Of a stretch of 64,000 bases of DNA, positions 10,984 through 24,173 are shown piece by piece; position 1 is the stretch's first letter; each line of letters opens with the position of its first letter. The notes beneath the pieces were generated by a model. The model did not search any database. It saw only the letters and a program-made list of their open reading frames with translations, and had not been told where the DNA came from. Position numbers and translations under genes: made by a program. The DNA comes from Circinella umbellata (lineage: Eukaryota; Mucoromycota; Mucoromycetes; Mucorales; Lichtheimiaceae). Where the stretch lies: NCBI GenBank assembly GCA_025093555.1, contig JAIWNF010000040.1:62001-126000 (forward strand), read 5' to 3'.

Positions 10984-13141
10984 TACCTTAGGTAGCCCAA
11001 ACTCAATAGCCGACACTCCTGTGGAACGAGTATCATCATCTAATATCACATAACTGTAAATAAGTAGCGCCGTTCATTTTCTGGTTAGCTCTTTGCATTG
11101 TTCATATTTTGTTCTCCGATATTCCTGCAGCATAGCCCCCAATTACACGCCGCGTCATTTAATTTTTCTTTCTCTACCAAACCATAATACTCTCACGATG
11201 TTCGAACAATACGTTAATAGTAAAATCAATGCAGGATCGAAGTCTTTGTGCTTATCTAAGTTTATAAAAGACAACTAAAAAATTCTGAGCGAGCTTGATT
11301 ATCCCCGTGGAACTTCCTTGGAAGAAGTCAGACGTCATGTTCGTAAAATATACGATAGTTCTCTAAACAATACTTCTTTGAAGGTACCCGCCTTTATTTA
11401 TTTATTGGCTATACATACTATTTGAATTTTGATATTGATTATATATTTGTTTTTGTTTATATAGAAAAACGTGAATGATTATGCTGTGAAATGGCAATTG
11501 CTGGTTATTGACATTGAAAATGTAAGGATTAAAACTCGTAGAATGTTATTACCAATTAACATGTTTTCAATCCAATTCAAAATGCTATTTATATTATAGA
11601 ATAAATCCGTCATGAATGTTACCGCGGAAAGAGCAAAGCGACATCGAGAGCTGAATGAGCAAGAAGACAGTGAAATCGGGAGAAGATTTATAGCCGCAAC
11701 AAACTCTAGTCAGTCAAGACGAAAAAAGAAAACTACTAAAAACGATACCATGGGTACTGGACGAGATAAACCCGCAACAGATACTACACAAGAACAAGAG
11801 CAAGAGTCATCTTCTAACTTAGACCATCCTAGACCATCGTGGTCGTCAGATATAAAACTAAGTTCGCGAACCCCATACACGGAACAACGCGACTCCCCGA
11901 AACATCGCGGCCTCTTCCTTAGGGTTGGCCTCCGAGTATCGAGGGTCCAACTTGGACCAACCTCAGACCAACTAGGGTCCAACTTCGACCAGCCTCAGAC
12001 CAATGCCTCGGTCAAAACTTTCAGACCCATTTGGTCTTAACCTGATCGCATAATGAGAGTAGTAGATGATGATAACTACCACACAACCGCCGAAGAAATT
12101 GAATCCAATATTGATAGACAAAGAGAAGAAGAGGTAACACATTTTTTTTTATAAATGTTTTCATTCTTATGGGTACTCACATGATGACATAGTGTGTTTT
12201 TTTGGAAAATGGATATCCTGCACTCGGTACGACCAAAGGAATTGACATCGGATTAGAACCAGAAGGTGGGGCAGACGAAGACAGAAGATTAGCCGTCGAA
12301 TTCCACCAATATAAAAAAGCTGTTGCCGACGAACTTCCTGATAAACCTGTACAGAATATTAAAGAACATGACTTAATCCAATCCTTCGACCATTTATTAG
12401 TTCAAGTACCTATCGTCTGAGATGGTAAGGCTTATTTTGACAAATTTCACAAAGAACAAAGTATTTAATATACAGATTCTAATAACTCAATCAATAGGCC
12501 GGAAGTAAATGGTGATATGCGTAGATGCCGAACCACGAGAACCCAACGACCGGATGCCATGGTATCAGAAATTAAAGGTGTTCAATATGCAAAGTGTATT
12601 GCATACGGTGAAGCTAAAGCAGTAAACACAGATATCCATGGAAAAGGTGTTGATTTGGTGCGGCTGGCTGTGTTCTCAAAAGACTGTATTGATGTGAATA
12701 AGCTAAATCATGTTGTTGCTTTCCAAATCGTTGGTAAGTTCGGTGTAGATTATATTTTAGTTTCGGTTTAATTACAACGTATGAAAAAAGGCATACTTTT
12801 CTAAATAAACTTTTTTTTCTTGCTTTAAAGGTGAAAACGTCACTTTCTATATCAAAAAATTACAAGCAGAAGACACTTATGTTTTTGCAGAATTGGCACA
12901 AATTACGTTTCCTCAAGCCATCAGTGATGTTAAATTATTTATCGACAATATCAGCTCTTACTATACAATGTACACCTCATTTCGATCAATTCAGCAGTCA
13001 ATGGATATCAATTATTGGAAAAATAACTATCGTGATACGCTGAGTACCCCATATTACATGGAAGCAATCGATAAGAGTAAATCAAATGGGCGGTTGTGTT
13101 TCGTTCATTTTGGACGATAAAGCTCACCAAGCTCTTTGGTA
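10747..13141. repeat. Right arm of large inverted duplication
   Basis: Reverse complement of the left arm. It is essentially identical for 10747-12846 and diverged from there to about 13141. The arms are separated by 3.4 kb. The outer end stops about 380 bp before the BLM10 start codon. Confidence 0.85.
11198..13120 (+). pseudogene. Unrecognised PD-(D/E)xK-like gene with three in-frame stops
   Basis: Six exons can be joined in phase: 11198-11383, 11465-11521, 11600-12133, 12193-12424, 12476-12733 and 12831-13120, which is 519 codons including the stop. The introns are clean GT-AG (51-97 bp), so this was once a real spliced gene. Three internal stops break it: TAA 11276-11278, TAA 12038-12040 and TGA 12418-12420. 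Each is one C-to-T change away from CAA or CGA. The middle part is basic and low-complexity, with a 32-bp tandem repeat at 11943-12006. The C-terminal part has RPDAMV followed 16 residues later by GEAK, the spacing of a PD-(D/E)xK nuclease-like core, then a conserved-looking ~95-residue tail. The family is not recognised. The second stop lies just after the tandem repeat and could instead sit in an unrecognised intron. Confidence 0.55.
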
Positions 13142-13523
13142 GACAATGAATAATATGTTTTACTACTGCGCCTCTCAAAACGTCAACCTAAACTATACAT
13201 ACTATGGGTCATATCACGAGTTTATCTTCGTTAATTAAAAATTTATATAATCGGATTACGCAACCCATCTTACTGACACAAATATGGCTTCAACACGTAA
13301 TCTCAAGAAACTTATTCTGCTTTTATTTTTTCAAGCTGCGCCAACCTTTTTTTCTAACATTGAATTTCGGTTGCGTGCCTTTTTTTTATTACAACTCTTG
13401 GCCCCCTTCCTTTTCTCTCTCTGCTGTCTTCACTTGATATATAAATATATATCCTTTTTTTTTCTCTCTTTCTTTTTTTTAATTTTTTTTTCGCTTAATT
13501 TATATTTTCTTTTAAAATTATAA
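13142..13523 (+). promoter_or_regulatory. BLM10 upstream region with pyrimidine tract
   Basis: This is the gap between the duplication and the BLM10 ATG. From about 13330 to 13520 the coding strand is strongly T/C-rich, a feature repeated before several other genes here. No discrete motif was identified. Confidence 0.4.
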
Positions 13524-16500
13524 ATGGAAGTTAATAAAAAGGATGATATTCCGGATTCGGTCGTCAAAGACGATCAACATACAATGAGTTATTATCAAGC
13601 ACTACCCTATGCAAAACTATTAGACGGTGAAGCAGAAACTTGGCTCAATGAGATTTGTACCAATCTGGCCATGTGTGTTCAAGCTCGGGATTTTGGACCT
13701 GGTGCTGCATCTTGGGTTAAAAGACTTAACAGGTAAAAGAATCTTGAAACCAGAATATACATATAAAAAAAAAGGAAGAAAAAAATAAAGTGGCTCAAGA
13801 ATGTCATTCAGCATAAGCAAAAAAAAAAGAAGGGACATAAATAAGAAAGCAGCATGTACTCATATTATGCATATTTGGTTATTTTTTTTATTATTAATAA
13901 AACAAGTTATATCAATATGAAACATTCGATTCCTCGTGAAACTCGTGCCAAACTTGCTGAATTACTTTTTCAAATGACGTTCATGCCAGGATTGGATACA
14001 GCATTGATGGATGCTTGGGCTTCTACATGTGTACGGTTGATTAGGTACTTTTTCGCTTGTTGTTATCATCATTTTTTTAAATCTAATGCAAGCAATAAAT
14101 TTTAATTTGTATAATTGGTGATTTTAGAAAATCAAAATATTTAGGTCCTGAAGATCTTGTATTGCCTTGGAAACCTCTTTATGATGCTATCGATTGGTAT
14201 TTATTTCCAAATACCCGTCAAAAATCGTTATTGGCTGATTCGTATGTATTAATTATTATTATTTACTATTATTTGGGAGTCTAAAGAGATTTTAAAAACA
14301 AATCAAACGTAATTGAATGGACATATCATATTAATTTTTTCCTTTTTCAGAAAACATCTTGGATCACTTATTCGATTATTAGAACATGCACAACGTTTTT
14401 TTCCAGCATCAGCAACACAAGAAATTTTGGATGAGCTTTTACCACAATTCTCAACATCTGAAATTCGTGATGCATTAAGAGTTATTGGATATTTAGTACT
14501 TCTTTTACCAGTTAGTATACCGAGAAATTCGCAAACACATGCTATTCTCAACAAAGATAACGATGGAATACACCCGAAAGAATTTTTACCAACGCTTTTT
14601 TCATTATGGTCTATGATTACCAATTCTCCTACATGTGATGCTCAATTTGTCGAATTGTTATCACGTATGGCGGAACAAAATATAAGTGACGAATATACAG
14701 CAGAAATTGGGTTATTCAATCATCAACAAGTAAAATATATTTTTACTGTGGGCATGCGAATGATGAATTTACCTGTTGGAAGTCAAGAAAATGGTGGGAG
14801 TCGACCTGGCGGTACTACTGGATTTGGTAGTAATGGTCAAAGAACGGATTTGAAAGCTGGAAATGCACTTGCATTACGTCACAAACCTGTTAGTAACGTC
14901 GTAGAAAGAAAGGATTTGGCAAGAGGTTTTATTGTTTATGGCAGGGATTAACTAAAAAAATTTAATGGTATCTTGGGTAATAGGAACGTTTTCGATCATT
15001 AGCTAGATTTATTGTCTATACAATTATCCCTGAAGGACCCAAGGGTGAAAGTTATGTCATGAAATTATTAACTGAAATGATTCAAGCCACTGAATTGTAT
15101 TATCATCCATCAAATCATGGAACTTGGACTTATTCTTTAACAACATTTATTCAACATTTGTCTGTTGAATTCTTGAAACGCTGGAGATCAGAAGAAGAAG
15201 AAGATTGTCCAACACCTCAAGAACGACGATTAACTCTTGAACTTCGAAAACAATTTGTATTGACACTTCGACCATTAACATATCTTAGTATGTTTGGTAA
15301 AGATCATTTTGTTATAGGCGCAACCGAAGCTACAATGAAATCTTTGGCATGTACGTAATCTCATCTTTTATTATTCTTGTTGTTATTGTTGTGAATAAGA
15401 AATAAATTATAACTAATGCATAATATTATCTTTCACATATTATACATATAAACAGGGCTTGAACCTGGTTTGATCTTCCCTGGTTTACTTGAACGCATTT
15501 ATCCATCTTTGGAAACATTGACTGAGGTATATTCGATGTTAATTAGGTGACTGTATTTTATTGAGCAATAATTTACTAAATCAGAATAATAACAATAATC
15601 AATATAGACCCATAGAACTACAAGCGCACTTGGTATCTTGGCAGATGTTGCCTTACCTTTATTTTCTCGTGATCATTATCCAGCAGGTGGAAAACATCTC
15701 ATGCCATTATTACATTTAGCTACACCTGGTGTTGATATGAATGATCCATTAAAAGCTATTACATCACTTTTATTCATTACTAGTGCATTATCTACAGTTC
15801 CTATTCGTGATCTTACAACTAATGTTGGTGGCGGTCATTCATTTTCAGCTGGTGGTGGATACAGTAATAATTATACTTCGGATTTAAGATATGATGGTAT
15901 GGATATGGATTCAGTAAATGAAGAAAATGAACTTCCACGTGAAGAAGAAGACAATTTATGCAAGGCTACTACCGGTGAAATGGAAGAATGGGTTGCAAAG
16001 TTTCTTCGACGTGTATTTACTGTTGTAAGTAAATATTTTTATTTTATTTTATCGAAAAATGGTATTCTGTTGTCCTTTATTTTTATAACACACTTTTACT
16101 TTGGGGTGGGGATTCTATTATTTTTAGTTTGAAAATCTTCCACAAATCCATAATCAAAAGAAACAAAATGGTAGTACTGAAACAGGTTTAACATCTATGC
16201 TCGAGGTAAGCGTTGATAATAATTATTTTGATATTAAAGTGGACAAATTAATCATATATTCTTAATTTCTATAAATAGTACGCATGTGATACAGTATTTG
16301 GACAATTATCTGACGATTTGTACGACATGGCATTACGAATGGTCATCGATTTTATTAGTGAACAAGTATTACCTAATGCAATTCATGCGGCTGGTTTATT
16401 ATGTAACTCCATTGCATCTGCTAATCCAGCCAAAGCTGCCAAGAGACTTATTCCATTGTGCATCAATAATATATCAATTGAATTAGAAAATGGAGCAGGA

Positions 16501-19500
16501 TCCACCATGACTAACTCTGAAACATCTACACCTATTCAATCCGATTCAACCTTACATTGGTATCAATGTATCTTATATTATGTTGTCAACAAATTGGGTC
16601 CTGATCTTTTGAATTATAAAAAGGATATTGTTAATATTTTACATGAAATGGTTACGAAATGTAAAAGTCGACGAGGTTTCGTATGGTCAGCTGAACTTTT
16701 AAAAAATTGTTTAGGCTCTTTATTAAGAATTTATCCAAAAGAACGACGTAGTTTGGATCCTGAACATTGGAATGATGAAGGTATAGATTATTATTATTAT
16801 TATTATTGTTACTTTTGCTCTTTAAATATTGACTCATCACATTATAAATATACAATATAAAATTGTATCTATATACATAGACTTTATGAATAATTCACAT
16901 ATGATTTGGGGCAAAACGGGTGATCCTAAAAATGTTAATGTCGATTGGCATATTCCTTCTCAAAAAGAAAAAGAATTTGCTATTGAATTATTGGAAACAT
17001 TCCTTGTACCTTCCATGGATCATGTTCGACAAAAAATTGAAACAGGTGAAAAAGGACAACCAGCCAATGCTTATGAAGAAACCAATGATTTTTGTCGTCA
17101 TTTGGCTGTCATTTATCGTGGTTTACGTGGTTGTACTAGTATGTGTCTGGATGAGAACACTGAAAAAGATGCCGTCGTTGAATGTGCAGAGTAAGTGTCT
17201 TTCTATACTGTTTTTCTGATTTTTTTTGGTGTATATACATGAACTCATGAAATATAACTTTTTAGTGATGAAGGTTCAGAGGCGGTTCAAGAACCACGAC
17301 GATTAGTAGCTGGATATGCATTTACTGATTCTTCAGATCCATTATATATCAAGGCACAAAAAATTCGTAAAAATATCGGCGAATTGATTCATGATGCTTT
17401 GGAATTCTTTCTTGTAAAACGTGAAGACGACTTGGAAAGTTTGAAACTGGTTATTAATATGGCACGTACTTATATGGACGATGCTGGTACAGCTAAGCAA
17501 CATGTTAATGCAACAAAGGGTCAATATCTTTATGCCAAGGCCGTTGTCAAAGTTCCCAAGGCAGCTAAACAATATCCTCGTGGTCTTTTAGGTATAATTC
17601 TAAGTTTTTTTTTAGGTTTAGACATGGGCTGGTTGAGTACTAATGAGTAGTATCGATGTTATTGCCAAGAGAGAAGTATTCAAAAAAGGAGAAAGAAAAA
17701 AATACTAATTTCATTTCATGTTATTTTTTTTTCTATTAGTTCGTAGAGCTGAAATTCATCATCTTCAACGCCTCAGATATAACTCCCACTTTAGGACACG
17801 AGACTCTGTTCATGATGCAATTCTCAATAATTTATTAGGCTTATCTCTTAGTTCATATGCAGAAATTAGAAAGTAAGTTTCTATTAAAAAAAGGATAAAG
17901 GAAGGATAACCTAGAAAAGAAAATGAAAAAGTGATAATAATATTTTTGCATTATGATTTATATAACAGATTGAGTCAGCATACTCTTAGTGCTGTTGCAA
18001 AGAACTTTATTGGATCTAAAACTTTGATTTTACCACCTATATTAGATGTTTTAAAATCCAAACTTGGTAATGGTAAAGTACATATATTCATTCGTTAAAT
18101 CATTCCATCTTCTTTTATATAACTCACACTTTAATTTATAGGTGATGATAAGGAACAACATGCTAATAGAATCAAAGGTTCTTTGTATCTTTTACGTCAT
18201 CGATCCATTCTTATGCCATGTCTTCGCGATTGGCGATATGTTCCTAATTTTGTGTTATCTCTATGTGGAGCACAACATGAAGATAAGGTAAAGTATATAT
18301 ATATATATATATATATATATAAGACAAAAAAAATGCGAGAGAGTTTGTTCTATAACAAAAATTATTAGGATTAGACTATATGATTGTTTGTAATAACTGA
18401 AAACCTTTTCCCCGACTCATTTTTTTCTTCAAAAAAGCCATCTATTCAAGAATTAATTCGTAAAGTCTTTGTGGATTATGTAACACAATTTAATACAGGT
18501 TCCTTTGGTGTTATTGTACCTGAAGATGTTGATATAAATGCACAGGCTATATACTCAAAAACCACCACCTCTGGTGGTAATACACCAGGAACAATCAGGA
18601 TTGATTTATTGAAAGAGAAAACACAAACTCGAGAATCCAAAAACTTAGAAGCTTACCAACAATTGGTACAATCCTTATTAGAATTTGTCAATGATCCCAA
18701 GGTACATTGGCGTTATTGTTCCATGGCTGCCAACTTACTCGAGTTGTTTATTCGACCTGATATGCAACAAAATGCTGGTGTAGCTTCGTTTGCAAGCGAA
18801 TGTATAAATTCTGAATTACCTCCTATGCGCCGTATTGGTGTAGGTATTACAACAAATATGTTGTATTATATTGAACAAAGAACATTTGCAAAAGGAAACC
18901 GAGATACAATTCTGAGTCACCAAGTAAAACACCCACTTGAACGTGAATTCAATGTCGCAGATAAGAATCCCAAATATTCAGAAGAAGAATATTTACGTAT
19001 TTATGATGAACCTTTAACAGATGAAAATGTTCAACAATGGTAAGAAAAATAACTATTTATGACCTACTCATACATTATCCAAACATATAATTAATAAAAA
19101 TTGTTATTTTGTTTTTAGGCCATTAATTGACTCAGAAAGAGCTGGGTGGTATGTTTGGCCAGAAGTTTACAAAGGATATCTTTTGCCTTCATCAAGTGAT
19201 ACTTTACCTGAAATAGATCAAGGCAGTTTGGATGCTTATCAAGTATTCCATAAAAATTTCACATCGAAAGAATATTGGGAAAAATTATTAAAGTATATGT
19301 CTCAAGAAGTATCACGTGCACAAGAAGATATGTTCAATCATGCCAATGTGTGTTTATATTTGAGTATTTTTCAAATGTATCAAGATGAACCTGTAGAAGC
19401 TATGAAGGATAACTTTGTTTCATTATGTCAATCTACAGATCAAAAAGCGCATCAACGTGCAGCAGCTGAATTGGCAGCTGGTATGGTTAATGCAACAAGT

Positions 19501-21360
19501 CATTGGTCAAAGGAAAAGGCAGATAAATTATGGGGTTGGTTGATACCTTTAATTGAAACTACTTTTTCGAATATTACTCCGGACACGTTAATTTACTGGG
19601 AATCTTTTGTTAGAGTGTGTTCAGTAAGTATGAAGCTAATAACATAAATAAATTGGAAATAGGTTTGGGAAATGTGATATATCTATATGTGTAGTGTGGG
19701 ATAGAGAGAGAAATGATTAATTGCTTAACGTAAAATATTCATATGGTTCCCATCCATATTTTATTTTCTTATATATAGCATCGTCGTGATCCAAGACGTG
19801 TTCGTCCCTTGATCAATCTGATTTTAAAAGCTAAAGTGGATCCTACATCTGATGCAGCTTTTGCAGAAGCAAGAAAATTAATCCTGGCTCATATATTGAT
19901 TAATTCTCTTGGATGGCGAGCCAATCCATTGGTAGATCCATTATTAGGTGAATACATGGAACATATTGATCATCCATACAAACAAGTGCGGGAAGTTTTG
20001 GGCGATAATATCAGTAGTATATTACAACGTCAATGGACTCCCTCTTATCCAGATATCAAGACATTATTACGTATTAACTCGGAATCTGAACGCGGTGGTG
20101 TTGGTAACATTCCTACACAAATGGATGACAGAGTCGCACCCCATGTTGAAAAATTACTAGTTAAATTGGATAAATGGCAAGCTGAAGCAAAAATTGCAAC
20201 TGAAGTAGAAGATACAAAGACATATACAAACGCAAGTAAAACAAGTAAGTAAATTCATTAAATATAAAAAATTGTACTTATAACTAGCAGTAATAGTTCC
20301 TTAGTTTACCGAGCAAAGAAATTAAAATAATAAATTTTAATTGATTACCATTAATTCTTTTTCTTTTAGCTCTTTGTTGGTTACGTCAATCCCTTGGTCG
20401 ATATCGTGTTGTAGGTACATTACCTTATATTATTCCATTATGGTCCCGTTTATTTGCAATGCAAGAATTCCATGATGATCAAGATTTGCAACATATGGCA
20501 ACCCATGTATTACATATGGTGGCACAATATTCTTATCCTCCATCTGTAGTGACTAAAATGGTGAACGAGTTTGTTGATATTTTGGCACATTCTGAAAGTT
20601 GGCGTATTCGTACACGTGCTTTACCTTTGTTACAAATTTTCTTTTTCAAATATTTGTTTTCAATGGAAAGTAACCATGTATTACAAGTCATGAATTCAGT
20701 CAGTAGCATGCTTTTAGATACACAGATTGAGGTAAAAAAATAATCAAATTTGGGAGGAGAGGAATGAAGTTAGAAGGATGATAGATAATATAACTATGTA
20801 TGCTAAACAAATATAAATAGGTTCGTCAAATGGCTGCCGTTACTCTAGGTGGTCTTGTTCGTTGTTCACAACGTGAGGCTATTACTACTGTTCAAACACA
20901 ATATTCTGAATTATTGGAAATCAAACTACCTAAACGTCGTCGTGATCGTGAGACTGGTAAAATTATTGAAGTACCTGGATTTGCAGATAAGTTATTAAAG
21001 AAACATGCAGGTGTACTTGGATTATCTTGCCTTGTAAACGCATTTCCTTATGAAGTTCCTAAATGGATGCCTAATGTATTATGTCAATTGGCTAATTGTA
21101 TGTCAGATCCAGCTGAAATTCAGGTAAAATAGTAATAAGAATCAATTATTATCATATCGTTATCTTATCGAAAAAGAAAAAGAAAAAAACAAATTAAAAC
21201 TAATCCTTATTTTAATAAACAATAGTCAACCATTCGTAAAACATTCTCAGATTTCCGACGCACTCATTCTGATACTTGGCATGAAGATATGAGTAAATTT
21301 ACAGAAGATCAATTATCCATTCTTAGCGATATGTTAATATCTCCTTCTTATTACGCTTAA
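13524..21360 (+). CDS. BLM10: Proteasome activator BLM10/PA200 (PSME4 family)
   Basis: HEAT-repeat activator that caps the 20S proteasome and opens its gate. Twenty exons join in phase: 13524-13732, 13907-14044, 14128-14241, 14351-(14888 to 14933), 14984-15350, 15456-15526, 15608-16024, 16128-16205, 16279-16780, 16881-17190, 17266-17591, 17740-17872, 17969-18072, 18142-18287, 18438-19039, 19119-19623, 19779-20244, 20370-20731, 20821-21123 and 21226-21360. The product is about 1,945 residues, close to human PA200 (~1,840) and yeast Blm10 (~2,140). The N-terminus (YYQALPYAKLLDGEAETWLN) and the long helical body match the family. The C-terminus ends Ser-Tyr-Tyr-Ala, a hydrophobic-Tyr-X tail of the kind that docks between 20S alpha subunits, so the end looks intact. 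The exon 4 donor is unresolved: GT sites after 14888, 14897, 14900 and 14933 all keep phase. Confidence 0.93.
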
Positions 21361-21682
21361 AAAAATCTTCTTTTTTCTATATTATATAAACAGAAGAATA
21401 TACAAAAATAAATACAAAAAATAAACTTCATATATTATTAAAATAATGATGAAATAAAAGCATGAAAGTTGTTTCTTATTGTTTTAATCTTTGTATATAG
21501 TGGCTGAGACTGATTTTTTTGTTGTGTAAGCTTTTCCCCGCTTATATTATAATTCTGGCCCCACTCTTATATTATTCACACACATACGCACACACAAACA
21601 CACACTTTTTTTTCTCTCTCTTTCACACACACGCGCTCTCTCCCTTATATTCTTCTCCATCCCAACTTATTAAAAAAAAAAG
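21361..21682 (+). promoter_or_regulatory. SR-protein gene promoter region
   Basis: 322 bp between the BLM10 stop and the SR-protein ATG. AATAAA-like A/T sequence follows the BLM10 stop. An AC-rich then CT-rich tract (about 21575-21660) precedes the ATG. Confidence 0.4.
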
Positions 21683-22695
21683 ATGAGCTCAAGAGTTTAC
21701 ATTGGTCGTCTTGCTCGTGATGCAAGAGAACGTGATTTGGAACGTCTTTTTAAAGGATATGGTGATATCCGTGAAATCAATGTTAAAACAGGTTACGGTT
21801 TCGTAGAGTTCAGAGATTCTAGAGATGCTGAAGATGTAGTATATGATTTCCATGGTAAAGAGTTCCAAGGTGAAAGGTAGATGTTATTTTCATTTCTCTC
21901 TCTTTTTTTTTTTTTTCTTTTTTTCTCTCTCTTTCCCTCATTTCCCTTTCCTTTCTAATAACTATGTATATTCATACATAACATCTTATTTAATGAATAC
22001 TTATTTTTTTAGAATTATTGTTGAGCTTGCACGTGGTACACGTCGTACTGGACGAGATGGTGACCGCCGTGATCGTAATAATAATAATCGTAATGACCGG
22101 TAAATTATTTTATTTATGAAACAAAGATAATAACTATTGCTATATATATATATATAGCTTACTAATTGAATACTTTTTTTTTACTTTGTTGCTGGGGATG
22201 ACCATCAATATTATTCATATATTTTATAGTAAGCGTTCTTCTTATCGTCTCATTGTGGAAGGCATTCCTTCTGGAACCAGCTGGCAGGTACGAACTCTAG
22301 TTTTTCCGTGTCCAAACACTACTACTCTTACTATTACTACTTGTTTCCAAAATATGAGTCCCTCCTGCCCTCCTTTATTGAAGATTTCTCTCAGCTTTTT
22401 CCTAATGAGTTACTGGCCGGTCCCTTCTTTTCTTGGTATTACCTAATAATTATTTTATGAAGTGTTTCTATTTATTTATTTGATTATTGAGGGGATTATA
22501 TTCTTTTTTTTTATTTTTTGCTTTTGACAAAAGAAAAAAAAAGAGGTATGTACCTTTGGTGAATCCATGGATCCATTTCCGTGGGGTTGAACTTGGAAAT
22601 GAAGATAAAACTTCTTGTTGGAGGACATGAAGGAAAGGACCGGCCTCTTAATTGTTTTTTTCTCTCTCTTGCTTTCTCTCTGTGGATTACCCTGT

Positions 22696-22729
<34 letters not shown>

Positions 22730-23673
22730 CTCTTTCTCTGGACTCTCTTCTACTCATATTGTGTTGGCATTATCCAAAAAAAAATTTCAAAAACAAAATC
22801 TTAACCGTTCTTTTCTCTCTCTTGGTGGTTTTTGGCCCTCTATTTTTTTTATTATTATTGGTTGTCCTCCCTATGTTGCTACCTTATAGGATCTCAAGGA
22901 TTTGATGCGCAAGGCTGGTGAAGTTACCTTTGCTGATGTTTTCAAGAATCGTCCCGGAGAAGGGTAAGTTGATAAATTATTAATATAAAACGATGATGAT
23001 AATTGGTGTTGATGGTTTAAAGGACAAAATATAATTCAAATATTAATTATGTATTATATATATATATATAGTGTTGTCGAATTTGCTCATCGTGCAGATA
23101 TGAAATATGCTCTCGACAAGATGAATGATAGTGAATTGAATGGTGAACGTGTTCAACTTTTTGAGGTAAATATTAATATATAATAAATATATTTAATAGG
23201 TAAACTAATCAAACAAATTTATTGTGTATTAGGATTCAAATCGTCGTTCTTCACGTCGTTCTCGTAGTCCATCTGATTCAAGAAGTCCTTCGCCCCGTCG
23301 TCGATCATCCCGTCGTCGCTCGCGTTCAATGACTCCATCCCGTTCTCGTTCTCGTTCTCGATCACCTCGTAGAAGATCTTCGGGCCGTCGTAGCCGTCAT
23401 TCTGATGATGAAGATATGAGGTCACCTGATCGTTCCAGAGATCGTTCCAGAGAACGTTCTAGAGATGATCATTCGAGAGATCGTTCAAGAGAAGCTTCAA
23501 GAGACCGTACACCCGATGAACGTGGCCGTTCTTATTCGCGTAGTCCTTCTCGCTCACCCGATCGTAGTCCTATTAGGTAATTTAAATAATTATAATAATT
23601 TTTTTTTGGATTATTGGATTAATAATAACTAATTTGGAAATCATAATATATCAGTGACGATGACCGCGATTAA
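21683..23673 (+). CDS. SR splicing factor with two RRMs and RS domain
   Basis: Nuclear SR protein acting in exon recognition and splicing. Seven exons join in phase: 21683-21876, 22013-22099, 22230-22287, 22890-22963, 23072-23165, 23233-23576 and 23655-23673, giving 289 residues. RRM1 (about residues 4-72) has RNP2 VYIGRL and RNP1-like TGYGFVEF. A short Arg/Gly/Asn linker follows. The second, pseudo-RRM (about 100-170) has the SWQDLKD motif typical of SRSF1/4/5/6-type proteins. The tail is a dense Arg-Ser/Arg-Asp domain. The closest well-known relatives are S. pombe Srp2 and metazoan SRSF4-6; a one-to-one name is not justified. Intron 3 cuts the SWQ/DLKD codons and is 602 bp, far longer than the others. 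Confidence 0.93.
22288..22889 (+). other. Unusually long intron in SR-protein gene
   Basis: 602 bp between donor GTACGA and acceptor TTATAG, against 79-136 bp for the gene's other introns. It contains a CT microsatellite (about 22699-22727), several pyrimidine tracts followed by AG, and a consensus-like donor GTATGT near 22546. These features would allow a cassette exon, though none is proven. Confidence 0.6.
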
Positions 23674-24173
23674 ATTTACAAGGAAAGCAATTTAAATAAA
23701 AAAAAAACAAATACGTTGAGCAAATACTTTTTGTTTTTTTCGAAGGGAAGGAGAATAGCAAAATAATAATAATAATAAAACATTCAAACATTCAAACATT
23801 TAACTTTTGCGAAACAAAATAAAATAAAATAAGCAAATGATACAATTTATAAATATATTGAAGAAGAAAAAGATGAAAAGAAAAATTGATAGTTTTTTTT
23901 TCATATATATAAATATATATATATAAACAAGATGGGGAAAAAAATAAAAAAAAAAGATATACAATTATACATTTTCTGGATATGTTGGATATATTGGATT
24001 TGTTGAATTGTTGTAGATTGTGTGAGTGTATGTGATTTATACTATATATACTAAAAGTTATTTGGTTTTTGAATTATGTACAAAAGGTGATTTTTTTTTG
24101 GGGGGTGGGGTTTTGGGTACATTTTTATTCCTTCCATAAATGGTGATAAAAAACAAAGAGGAATAATGGTTGT
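23674..24173. other. Convergent 3' region
   Basis: A/T-rich 3' flank shared by two convergent genes (SR protein + and coiled-coil protein -), with homopolymers and TA repeats. No gene was seen. Confidence 0.5.
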
